A stretch of DNA of 7,575 nucleotides, from positions 1 through 7,575 of the forward strand of contig JAFGNG010000091.1 of assembly GCA_016927125.1 (NCBI GenBank), in the 5' to 3' direction. Below the pieces are notes generated by a model. The model was given only the letters and a program-made list of their open reading frames with translations. It made no database searches and had not been told where the DNA came from. Below are positions 1 to 6,519 of the stretch, piece after piece (within the stretch, counting starts at the first letter, position 1; each line of letters starts with the position of its first letter). This DNA comes from Planctomycetota bacterium (GTDB taxonomy: Bacteria; Planctomycetota; SZUA-567; JAFGNG01). The position numbers were made by a program, and so were the translations under genes.

Positions 1-426
1 ATTTTTTGGTGAAACCAGGCGCAACTCCACCTGGTAGGTACCGACGCGGGAGGGGCAATAACGCAAGCGCCAGTGCGGTATCTCCCCCGGCAAAGGCTTG
101 ATTTTTTCCACCTGGCGGGTAACCTGGGCTCCCCGGCCATTTTTTTCAGTAATTACTTCCAGAGAACGGTCAAACTCCTGTGTCCAGTAGACTGGGACAA
201 CCTGTTTATTACCTACCGGCGGCAGGATGACTGCGTCAAGCCGCTTTTCCTTGCTGTCAAAATGGGGAACCCCTTCGCAGGTGAAATCAATCTCCACCAG
301 CTCAAACCTCCGGACAATCTCCGGCCCGGATAATAACCTGAAATTATGCCCCTCGCCCGCTCCGGCCCGGGGAGCCAGGGAGGTTATCAAGGCGCAGCAA
401 ATGAGGGATAAAGTTAATAGTCTCAT
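1..426 (-). CDS. Secreted protein with DUF5060-like N-terminal domain, 3' end cut by window edge
   Basis: The reading frame runs from ATG at 426 to the left edge without a stop, giving the first 142 residues. Residues 1-23 look like a Sec signal peptide: MR, a hydrophobic stretch at about 3-18, then an AGA motif that fits signal peptidase I cleavage after residue 23. Residues about 38-138 resemble DUF5060, a beta-sandwich found at the N-terminus of bacterial secreted glycoside-hydrolase-like proteins. The matching points are FELVEIDF at 41-48, a VPVYW segment at 77-81, and the closing pattern HWRLRYCP..VGTYQVEL at 118-135. The family link is by recall of the pattern, and the rest of the protein, including any catalytic domain, lies outside the window. 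It is transcribed divergently from the DUF4254 gene. No Shine-Dalgarno sequence precedes the ATG, and the promoter sits so close that the mRNA may be leaderless. An alternative is another extracellular beta-sandwich module. Confidence 0.68.
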   Translation of the reverse strand, partial: MRLLTLSLICCALITSLAPRAGAGEGHNFRLLSGPEIVRRFELVEIDFTCEGVPHFDSKEKRLDAVILPPVGNKQVVPVYWTQEFDRSLEVITEKNGRGAQVTRQVEKIKPLPGEIPHWRLRYCPSRVGTYQVELRLVSPKN

Positions 427-433
427 ATAAAAA

Positions 434-463
434 AGTATAGGCGCGCAAGCGGTATTTCGTCAA
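434..463 (-). promoter_or_regulatory. Sigma70-like promoter for the DUF5060-like gene
   Basis: Read on the minus strand, the -35 box is TTGACG (458-463, 5 of 6 consensus) and the -10 box is TATACT (434-439, 5 of 6), with an 18-bp spacer. Only 7 bases separate the -10 box from the ATG at 424-426, so the predicted transcription start falls on or next to the start codon. No other start codon with a ribosome site is apparent nearby. Prediction from sequence only. Confidence 0.6.
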
Positions 464-469
464 GAGCTA

Positions 470-498
470 TGGACAATCCGGAAATAAAGCGTTATAAA
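470..498 (+). promoter_or_regulatory. Sigma70-like promoter for the DUF4254 gene
   Basis: The -35 box is TGGACA (470-475, 5 of 6 consensus) and the -10 box is TATAAA (493-498, 5 of 6), with a 17-bp spacer. The predicted transcription start is near 505, leaving a leader of about 80 bases before the chosen TTG start at 586. The -35 box lies 6 bp from the -35 box of the divergent promoter, so the two sites are back to back. Confidence 0.55.
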
Positions 499-534
499 AT
501 AATTAGTTGAAATTGTTATCTTATCATGATTCCT

Positions 535-553
535 CCGGGTAGTAACTAACCGG
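535..553. repeat. Imperfect inverted repeat in the DUF4254 leader
   Basis: CCGG at 535-538 and CCGG at 550-553 flank TAG and CTA, separated by TAA, with one G/A mismatch in the stem. It lies between the predicted transcription start and the ribosome site of the DUF4254 gene. It could be a small RNA hairpin or a protein-binding site, or chance. Confidence 0.3.
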
Positions 554-573
554 CAGGCTTGAATATTGCAGAC

Positions 574-578
574 AGGAG
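574..578 (+). promoter_or_regulatory. Ribosome binding site that decides the DUF4254 start
   Basis: AGGAG lies 7 bases before the TTG at 586-588, which is ideal spacing. The longer in-frame start, TTG at 559, has no comparable site. The next in-frame ATG at 604 is 25 bases away from this site, too far to use it. This favours initiation at 586. Confidence 0.6.
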
Positions 579-585
579 ACCTTCC

Positions 586-1206
586 TTGCCCATCCCGATT
601 GAGATGAAAGAGTGGCTAAAGCAAGTTGAGGCTGATGTGGTTGCCTTTTTCGCAGAAGGCTGCCGGGAACCTGCCATGCACGCTGGCGGCGAGCTGTCCA
701 TCTGTCTCTATGAATTATTTATGCATAATGCCACGCTCTGGGGATACGAGGACGAGGTGCGGCGCGAGGATATTGCGGACAGTGAGATCGCCAGGTACAA
801 ACGCCTGATTGATCGTGAAAACCAGTTGCGCAATGATTCCATCGACCAGGTGGATGCGATCCTGTACAAACTGCTTGCCAGCTCAGGACAGAAGCAGGCC
901 GCCAGCCTGCCGCTCAACACTGAAACCCCGGGCAGTGTTTTCGACCGCCTGGTGATCCTCCAGCTTCGCCGCTTCCATCTCGGCAGGGAACTCAGCCGCG
1001 ACGACGCCTCCGCTGCTCACCTGGATAAATGCCAGACCAAGCTTGCCGAAGTGGAGGAAAGAATTGCGGATCTCTCGGCCAGCCTGACGGAACTGCTTTC
1101 TGAAATCTTCTCCGGCCGCAAACGCCTGAAGTATTACAACGCTCACAAACTCTACAACGATCCGGAAACCAACCCGGCGGTGCGCGCAGCTAAAAAACAG
1201 GGCTGA
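586..1206 (+). CDS. DUF4254 domain-containing protein
   Basis: The protein is 206 residues from the chosen TTG start and is recognisable as DUF4254, a family of unknown function found mainly in Bacteroidetes and PVC-type bacteria. Diagnostic segments in order are LWGYEDEVRR at 51-60, a helical stretch with IDRENQLRNDSIDQVD at 75-90, LNTETPGSVFDRL at 110-122, and the C-terminal HKLYNDPETNP at 187-197. Length is normal for the family. There is no signal peptide or membrane segment, so it is probably cytoplasmic and mostly alpha-helical. From memory, family members often sit near glycosyltransferase genes; here none is visible. The gene starts from its own promoter, is divergent from the DUF5060-like gene and converges on the transporter ATPase gene with 26 bp between stops. 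A longer form from TTG at 559 (215 residues) is possible but lacks a ribosome site. Molecular function is unknown and none is claimed. Confidence 0.85.
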   Translation: MPIPIEMKEWLKQVEADVVAFFAEGCREPAMHAGGELSICLYELFMHNATLWGYEDEVRREDIADSEIARYKRLIDRENQLRNDSIDQVDAILYKLLASSGQKQAASLPLNTETPGSVFDRLVILQLRRFHLGRELSRDDASAAHLDKCQTKLAEVEERIADLSASLTELLSEIFSGRKRLKYYNAHKLYNDPETNPAVRAAKKQG

Positions 1207-1232
1207 TGACTTCGGTAGGACGCACCCACCCC

Positions 1233-2210
1233 TTAAACCTTAGCGGCAACCTTCTCCACCAGATGGCAGGCGCAGAGCCGGCCGGGGCGTTTCTCTTCGA
1301 GAAGCGGGCTCTCCTGGGAGCAAATCGGCTTTGCCAGGGGGCAGCGCGGGTGGAAGTGGCAGCCGGAGGGGAAATCCGAAGGGTTCGGCACTGAGCCGGG
1401 GATGACATGCAATTCCTCGCGCCGGCCGCCCAGCTTCGGCAGGCATTTAAAGAGGCCGGTGGTGTATGGGTGGAGCGGTTCGCGGAAGAGTTCCTCCACC
1501 TTGGCATGTTCCACAATCTCCGAGGCATACATCACATAGACCCGCTTGACCGTTTCCGCAACCACTGCCAGGTCGTGGGTGATCAGGAGTACTGCCATAT
1601 TATGGCGGGCCTGGAGCTCGCGAAGCAAATCCAGGATCTGCGCCTGCACGGTGACATCTAACGCGGTGGTGGGTTCGTCAGCAAGCAGCAATTGTGGATT
1701 GCACAATAGCCCCATCGCGATCATGGCGCGCTGCTTCATCCCGCCGGAAAGTTCGTGGGGATACTGCCGCATCCTCTCCCCGGGCGCGGGAATGCCGACC
1801 TCGGTCAACAAATCCTCGGCACGGGCGTGGGCTTGCTGCAATGTGGTTTTCTCATGCAAAAGCACCGTCTCGATAAGCTGGTCGCCGATGGTATAAACCG
1901 GGTTGAAGCTGGTCATGGGTTCCTGGAAGATCATGGCGATCTCGCTGCCGCGAATCTTGCGCATGTCCTTGAGCGGTATTCGTAAGAGGTCCTGCCCCGC
2001 AAGGCAGATCTCGCCGCTGGTGATGCGGCCGGGCGGGGTCTCGATCAACCGCATCAGTGACAGGCCGGTCACGCTCTTGCCGCAGCCGGATTCGCCGACC
2101 AGCGCGACGGTTTCACCTGCGTCAATAGAGAGGGAGACGTTATTAACTGCCCGCGCGGCGCGGGGGCCTTCGCCAAACTGGACGCTCAGATTTTTAACTT
2201 CCAACAGCAT
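1233..2210 (-). CDS. oppD: Peptide ABC transporter ATP-binding protein (OppD/DppD type)
   Basis: This 325-residue cytoplasmic ATPase would power peptide import through the two permeases encoded just upstream. All nucleotide-binding motifs are intact: Walker A GESGCGKS at 39-46, Q-loop Q96, signature LSGGMKQR at 154-161, Walker B LLLADE at 174-179, D-loop ALD at 183-185 and H-loop H212. The C-terminal oligopeptide-transporter extension begins at about 235 with EPLHPYT at 244-250 and carries a cysteine set at 284, 290, 297 and 313 (plus C315). In this family such a set can hold an iron-sulfur cluster. The usual YAG of the family reads YAS at 228-230. Start: ATG at 2210 with AGGA 7 bases upstream. 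It is the last gene of the cluster, 41 bp after permease C. No second ATPase (OppF type) follows, because the next gene is on the opposite strand. The opp name is family-level; dpp or another substrate class cannot be excluded. Confidence 0.93.
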   Translation of the reverse strand: MLLEVKNLSVQFGEGPRAARAVNNVSLSIDAGETVALVGESGCGKSVTGLSLMRLIETPPGRITSGEICLAGQDLLRIPLKDMRKIRGSEIAMIFQEPMTSFNPVYTIGDQLIETVLLHEKTTLQQAHARAEDLLTEVGIPAPGERMRQYPHELSGGMKQRAMIAMGLLCNPQLLLADEPTTALDVTVQAQILDLLRELQARHNMAVLLITHDLAVVAETVKRVYVMYASEIVEHAKVEELFREPLHPYTTGLFKCLPKLGGRREELHVIPGSVPNPSDFPSGCHFHPRCPLAKPICSQESPLLEEKRPGRLCACHLVEKVAAKV

Positions 2211-2251
2211 TTTTTATTCCTGTGCCTGTTCCGAATTTTCCGGAGATTTCT

Positions 2252-3490
2252 TTATATCTGCAGCCGCAGCCGCGGGTCCATGGCGTCGCGCAGGCCTTCG
2301 CCGACCAGGTTGTAGATGGTGACCGTAAAGAAAATCGGCGCTCCCGGAAACATGACCAGCCACCAGTAAATCGTCGGCGCTTCGCGCGCCTGTTTCAAGA
2401 GTTCCCCCCAGCTCGCGGTGGGGATATCTACCCCGAAGCCAAGGAAGCTGAGACCTGACTCCATCAGGATCGAGCTGGCAATGCCGAAGGTTATGCTGAC
2501 CAGAACCGGCGCGATAGAATTGGGCAGCAAATGCCGGAAGATAGTCCGCAAGGAACTGGCACCGAGTGCGATGGAGGCGGTGACATAGTCCAGGCCGCGT
2601 TGCTTCAGCACCTCGCCGCGCACTAACCGTGCGACCCCGGTCCAGCTGGTGCAGCCGATGACGAGGACAATATTTAAAATACTGCGTTCATCCATGATCG
2701 CGATAATGGTGAGGATCAGGAAGAAGGTGGGGAAACACATCATGATCTCAATCGCGCGCGAGAGCAGGATATCGATCCTGCCGCCAAAGTACCCCGCGAT
2801 GGCGCCAATAAAAATTCCGATTGCAGTAGCGACAAAAACGGAGACAATCCCCACCGCCAGCGAAACCCGCGCGCCGTGAATAATCCTGACCAGCACATCC
2901 CGCCCGGCATTATCAGTCCCGAGGACATGGTAAGTGGTGTTTTCTCCCTCGGCCCGGCTCTCGCTCCACCAGGTGGGCGGAATACGGTTGCCAAAGCCCT
3001 GCTCGAAGGGGCCATAAGGGATCAAAGGAAAGACGCCCTCGCCCTGCCCTTCTGCCGCGAGCTGCCGGTAAGGGGTGGTGTTCAGGCGGGTCTGAACGGC
3101 GAAGAATGGGATCAGCAATAGGATTGCCACAACGAGCAGGAGCCATTTGCGCAATTTCTTTACCTGGTATTTTCCAGTCAGCCACCAGATTAGAATCATG
3201 CTGGGAAAGAAGAGCAGGAGAAAGTTATAGCCGGTTTCCAATACCCTTTCCGGTGCTTCGGAAGGGGCGAAGAATTCCCGGATCAGGGGGAAGGTAGTGA
3301 CGCCATCCTCTATCCAGATCAGCGGCTTCTTCTCCGCCAGTACCGGCGCGAGGAAGGCGACCGCGAACATCAGCCCGACAAAGAACAAACCCAGCATGCT
3401 GGCGCGGCTGCGGCTGAACTGCTGCCAGACCATGCCCCAGTAACTCTGGGAAGCGTTTGGCGTTGTCTTGACGTCAGGTCTTACGTTCAT
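2252..3490 (-). CDS. oppC: Peptide ABC transporter permease (OppC/YejE type) with enlarged N-terminal region
   Basis: This 412-residue inner-membrane permease subunit is longer than the roughly 300 residues usual for OppC or DppC. Its first membrane helix is at about 31-52. The family core starts with LGTDNAGRDVLVR at 190-202, followed by five further hydrophobic segments between 207 and 398. The cytoplasmic coupling (EAA) loop is at about 302-325 (YVTASIALGASS then LLPN), and the end is the conserved DAMDPRLR at 402-409. Between the first helix and the core lie about 138 residues with two extra hydrophobic segments at about 88-105 and 116-133. These are joined by a basic loop (KYQVKKLRK), which fits an added hairpin facing the cytoplasm. 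FPLIPYGP at 154-161 recalls the YejE branch. The start overlaps the permease B gene by 17 bp and has AAGGA 6 bases upstream, suggesting coupled translation. Substrate is not predictable; oppC is a family-level symbol. Confidence 0.92.
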   Translation of the reverse strand: MNVRPDVKTTPNASQSYWGMVWQQFSRSRASMLGLFFVGLMFAVAFLAPVLAEKKPLIWIEDGVTTFPLIREFFAPSEAPERVLETGYNFLLLFFPSMILIWWLTGKYQVKKLRKWLLLVVAILLLIPFFAVQTRLNTTPYRQLAAEGQGEGVFPLIPYGPFEQGFGNRIPPTWWSESRAEGENTTYHVLGTDNAGRDVLVRIIHGARVSLAVGIVSVFVATAIGIFIGAIAGYFGGRIDILLSRAIEIMMCFPTFFLILTIIAIMDERSILNIVLVIGCTSWTGVARLVRGEVLKQRGLDYVTASIALGASSLRTIFRHLLPNSIAPVLVSITFGIASSILMESGLSFLGFGVDIPTASWGELLKQAREAPTIYWWLVMFPGAPIFFTVTIYNLVGEGLRDAMDPRLRLQI

Positions 3491-4490
3491 ATGAAATCCT
3501 TGGATCTACCAGGGTCAGGGCGATGTCGGAGGCTAAGAGCCCTACCAGCGTCAGGAGCGCGCTGATCCCGAAGAGCGTCATCAAAACTGGATAGTCACGG
3601 CTCGATAAGGCAGTGAGCGAGAGATCGCCCATGCCCTGGATCTCAAAGAGGTACTCGATAATGATAGAGCCGCCGATCAGTCCCGGGATGAGTCCCGCCA
3701 TAATTACAATAATTGGGATCAAGCCGTTGCGCAGCGCGTGCACAAAAATCACCCGCCACTCGCCGCAACCCTTGGCGCGGGCGGTGCGGATATAATCCTG
3801 CCGGATAACTTCGAGCAAACCCACGCGCGCGTAGCGTGAGAGCCCGGCCAGGCCCGCGTAGGAAAGGCAGAAGACCGGGAGGACATAGTGCTTCGTGGTC
3901 TCGCCGAGAATCGCCCAGTAGGGCATGTATTCCGTGGTGCGCGGGGAGAGCCCCGAGGTGGGCCAGCCCGGCATCCACTTCGATGCGGCAATCAACAGCA
4001 TCAGGCCCACCCAGAAACTCGGCAGGCTGTAAAAGATAAACAGGAGCAGGGTGGTCGCGCGGTCAAGCAGGCTGCCCCGCTTAACCGCCGAGAAGACCCC
4101 GATCGGGACCGCGATCAGAAAGACCAGCGCGGTCGCCCAGAGATTTAGCTTGAAGGTGGTTGGCACCCGCTCGACAATCAGCTCCCAGACCGGCGTGCCG
4201 AGGTTGACGGTGACGGAGACGCCGAAGTCGCCGTGGCGGACAATGCCCCAGAGCCAGTACCCATAGCCCACAACGACCGGCTTATCGAGGTGGAAGCGTT
4301 TGCGGAAGAGTTCCCCTGCCTTGGAGAGGCCTTCGCCCTCGCGCAGGGTTGAGGCGCCTTCCCCCTGGGAAAGAAAATGCGCCTTCACCGGGTCGCCCGG
4401 TGCCACGCGCATCAAGGCATAGCATACAAAGGTAATAATCAAGAGTGTGGGAATGACCAGCAACAACCGCTTGATTATATAGGTGCGCAT
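3474..4490 (-). CDS. oppB: Peptide ABC transporter permease (OppB/YejB type)
   Basis: This 338-residue inner-membrane subunit should pair with permease C to form the translocation channel. It begins with the family signature: a basic start, a first helix at about 9-27, then MRVAPGDP at 27-34. Residues 35-105 form the external region, including FHLDKP at 66-71 and HGDFGVS at 86-92. Five more hydrophobic segments follow at about 113-135, 145-169, 200-217, 256-280 and 303-327. The EAA coupling loop is at about 232-255 (DYIRTARAKGCGEW). The ending SRDYPVLM at 297-304 and LVDPRI at 327-332 is typical. Length is normal. The ATG at 4490 lies 34 bp after the binding-protein stop and has only a weak purine-rich ribosome site (GAG/AAG within 18 bases). 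Its last 17 bases overlap the next permease gene. No promoter is evident in the 34-bp gap, so it is likely cotranscribed with the binding-protein gene. Confidence 0.93.
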   Translation of the reverse strand: MRTYIIKRLLLVIPTLLIITFVCYALMRVAPGDPVKAHFLSQGEGASTLREGEGLSKAGELFRKRFHLDKPVVVGYGYWLWGIVRHGDFGVSVTVNLGTPVWELIVERVPTTFKLNLWATALVFLIAVPIGVFSAVKRGSLLDRATTLLLFIFYSLPSFWVGLMLLIAASKWMPGWPTSGLSPRTTEYMPYWAILGETTKHYVLPVFCLSYAGLAGLSRYARVGLLEVIRQDYIRTARAKGCGEWRVIFVHALRNGLIPIIVIMAGLIPGLIGGSIIIEYLFEIQGMGDLSLTALSSRDYPVLMTLFGISALLTLVGLLASDIALTLVDPRISYERKT

Positions 4491-4524
4491 GCAATATCTC
4501 GCTCTTGATTAAATCTGAAAAATA

Positions 4525-6486
4525 CTACTGTTGATCCTGGGTCGCAACCCATTGCCAACCAGACATCCCCAGGGTATAGATAATCGCGTTATTATAGCGT
4601 TTGCTCTGCACAAATTTCCGGTGCGGGCAATGAATAAAGGTATACGGCTGTTCTTCATGGACAATCCGGTGAAACCGCTTATAAAGCTGAATACGCTTTT
4701 CCAGGTCCAGGGTGCGCCGCGCTTCTTCCATAATCTGGTTGGCTTCGGGATTGTTGAAACCGCAGATATTGCTGCTGCCAACCTTGTCTGCCTGGGAACC
4801 ATGCCAAATCTGGTAGGGATCCGTTTCAATATAACCACCCCAATAATGACTACAGGCATCAAAAGCGTAGTTGTGGGTTTTCTCGGTATAGACCGACCAC
4901 TCCGCGGAGGTGACCTTCATGCGGATGCCCGCCTTCTTCATATCCTCCTGAATCATTGGCACCCACTTGGACTGATAAGGATGATTAGCAATCATCAGGA
5001 AGGTGAACTCAAAGGGCTCCCGCTTGCCATCACCATCAAGATCCTTGTCAATCACCCCATCTCCATCGGTGTCTTCCCAGCCAGCGTTACGCAGGATCTC
5101 TTTGGCCTTCTCAACATCAAATGGCCAGGGCTTGATACTTTGATCGCAATATAAGCTGTGCGGAACAAAAGGACCTGTAATCTCCATGCCGATATTCAGG
5201 AAGACTTCCTGCAGGATCTGTTTGCGGTTGATGCAGTGGGTCAACGCCACCCTGACTTCGCGATCCGCGAATAATGGCTTGCGTAGGTTCCAGGCGATAA
5301 AGTTATAGTCAAAACGGCGAATCAGAAATTTTTCAAACTTATGCTTACCGAAGGGTTTGCCCGCTTGCCGGGCAGCTTGTTTCTTTTCTTCATGCGCACG
5401 AGTGAGAGCCTCGGCGTTGGTAAGATCATCGCAGACGGTTAAAAAATCCGGCTCCTTGGTTTGTTCAACCCACTGCACGGAGTTTAGTTTTTCAATCTCA
5501 TCCAACTCGCCTCTTTTGAGTTCAATTAACTGCTTCTCCGAATCCTGGATTTCCCTTAGTTCGAGTCGATCCAAGTACGGCGAAGGGCCAAAATAATCCA
5601 GGTTGCGGCTTAGGATCACCCGGTCCCCTTTGATATACTCATCCAGCATATAGGGTCCGCAACCGACTATGATCTGGTTGCGCTCTGCCTTGTTTTTAAG
5701 CATATCCTCGGCGAATTCTTCGTCTGTGGTTTCCGGATCCGGCCGATAGAGATGCCGGGGAAGCGGCATCATGCCGAGGGAGAAATCGAGAGAGCGAAAA
5801 TAAGTTTCCTTCCAGATGAATTTAAAGGTGAGGTCATCAATGATTTCAATGTCTTCGAGATCCTGGTAATAATTGCGGATATAATCACAGGGCAAGCTGG
5901 GGTTGCGAATAGTGTCGAGGTAAAATGCAAAATCATGGGAGGTGACCGGGACATTCTCCCATTTTTTCTTAGTAACAGGATCAGTGAAGTCATGCCAGAG
6001 GACTCCGCTGCGAAGTTTTACCAAGATTTCCTTGCCATCTGGTGAAATCTCCCACCACTCCGCCAGGCGTGGCTCGAAGCGCTCGGGAGCATTCGCATTA
6101 CGCCCTCCCAGGCTTTCATTACAGTATGCCCAGATATCACCAACCGTACCTTCGTTATTTATGATGTGATTCATATTACCGGAAAAACTCATGCTAACCA
6201 TAACCCGCTTACCCCCATCCTCGGCATCGGGATCGCGGAGATCGCTATTGTTGAAAGGCATTGTTTTCTTGTCTGTTTGAGTTGATTGGCTGAGAGCGAT
6301 ACCGCCCTCCATAATGGTATTGCGCAGGCGGGTGATGGCGCGGGTGTTTTCGGTGATGGCTTTGCTGGTTTCTTCCTGGCTCTGGCGGAGCAGGTTGAAG
6401 TTGTCAACCATGATGTACACGCCTGCTATCGCCACAATCACCAGCAGCACCAGCAGGCAGCCGGATAAGGCTGAACGTTCGCCCAT
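4525..6486 (-). CDS. Membrane-anchored peptide ABC transporter substrate-binding protein (SBP family 5)
   Basis: This 653-residue extracytoplasmic protein should capture peptides or similar ligands for the permeases encoded downstream. The N-terminus has a hydrophobic segment at about 10-27 without a convincing cleavage site or usable lipobox, so it probably stays as a membrane anchor. Residues about 30-60 form a probable coiled coil (heptad positions I44, I51, L54, I58), followed by a polar linker to about 92. The SBP_bac_5 fold then covers about 93-645. Landmarks are LRSGVLWHD at 158-166, GCGPYML at 275-281, FIAWNLRKPLFAD at 396-408 with REVRVALTHCINR up to 421, and IKPWPFDVEKAKEIL at 451-465. 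An Asp-rich, EF-hand-like stretch lies at 472-493. Start: ATG at 6486 with GGGGGAG 5 bases upstream and an in-frame TAA just before it. The gene is visibly AT-richer than its neighbours. I leave the symbol empty because the N-terminus is unlike typical OppA and the ligand is unknown. Confidence 0.9.
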   Translation of the reverse strand: MGERSALSGCLLVLLVIVAIAGVYIMVDNFNLLRQSQEETSKAITENTRAITRLRNTIMEGGIALSQSTQTDKKTMPFNNSDLRDPDAEDGGKRVMVSMSFSGNMNHIINNEGTVGDIWAYCNESLGGRNANAPERFEPRLAEWWEISPDGKEILVKLRSGVLWHDFTDPVTKKKWENVPVTSHDFAFYLDTIRNPSLPCDYIRNYYQDLEDIEIIDDLTFKFIWKETYFRSLDFSLGMMPLPRHLYRPDPETTDEEFAEDMLKNKAERNQIIVGCGPYMLDEYIKGDRVILSRNLDYFGPSPYLDRLELREIQDSEKQLIELKRGELDEIEKLNSVQWVEQTKEPDFLTVCDDLTNAEALTRAHEEKKQAARQAGKPFGKHKFEKFLIRRFDYNFIAWNLRKPLFADREVRVALTHCINRKQILQEVFLNIGMEITGPFVPHSLYCDQSIKPWPFDVEKAKEILRNAGWEDTDGDGVIDKDLDGDGKREPFEFTFLMIANHPYQSKWVPMIQEDMKKAGIRMKVTSAEWSVYTEKTHNYAFDACSHYWGGYIETDPYQIWHGSQADKVGSSNICGFNNPEANQIMEEARRTLDLEKRIQLYKRFHRIVHEEQPYTFIHCPHRKFVQSKRYNNAIIYTLGMSGWQWVATQDQQ

Positions 6487-6491
6487 GGATA

Positions 6492-6498
6492 CTCCCCC
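6492..6498 (-). promoter_or_regulatory. Strong ribosome binding site of the binding-protein gene
   Basis: Read on the minus strand this is GGGGGAG, ending 5 bases before the ATG at 6486. It is the strongest ribosome site in the transporter cluster, compared with AGGA for the ATPase and a weak site for permease B. That fits a binding protein made in excess over the membrane subunits. Confidence 0.55.
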
Positions 6499-6519
6499 TG
6501 TTTAAGGTTTGCTATAAGT

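Noticed and set aside
394..426. Possible lipoprotein cysteines (C10, C11) in the DUF5060-like signal peptide
   Set aside because: The residue before each cysteine is Ile or Cys rather than Gly, Ala or Ser, and the AGA site further on fits signal peptidase I better.
73..430. Short plus-strand frames of 86 and 67 codons at the left edge
   Set aside because: They lie opposite a minus-strand frame with a signal peptide, a strong promoter and a DUF5060-like pattern.
507..527. TTGAAA at 507-512 with TATCAT at 522-527 as an alternative plus-strand promoter
   Set aside because: The spacer is only 9 bp, far from 16-18; the pair at 470-498 has correct spacing and better matches.
2211..2251. Short inverted repeat (TCCG/CGGA) between the C permease and ATPase genes
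   Set aside because: It is only a four-base stem, and its minus-strand A-run precedes the ATPase start rather than forming a U-tract terminator.
4531..5154. A 207-codon open frame on the plus strand inside the binding-protein gene
   Set aside because: It is antisense to a well-supported SBP family 5 coding region, has no recognisable domain and no ribosome site, and is explained as a shadow frame.
6457..6486. Possible lipobox LSGC at residues 7-10 of the binding protein
   Set aside because: The hydrophobic segment lies after the cysteine, not before it, and an in-frame stop precludes an upstream extension, so signal peptidase II processing is not plausible.
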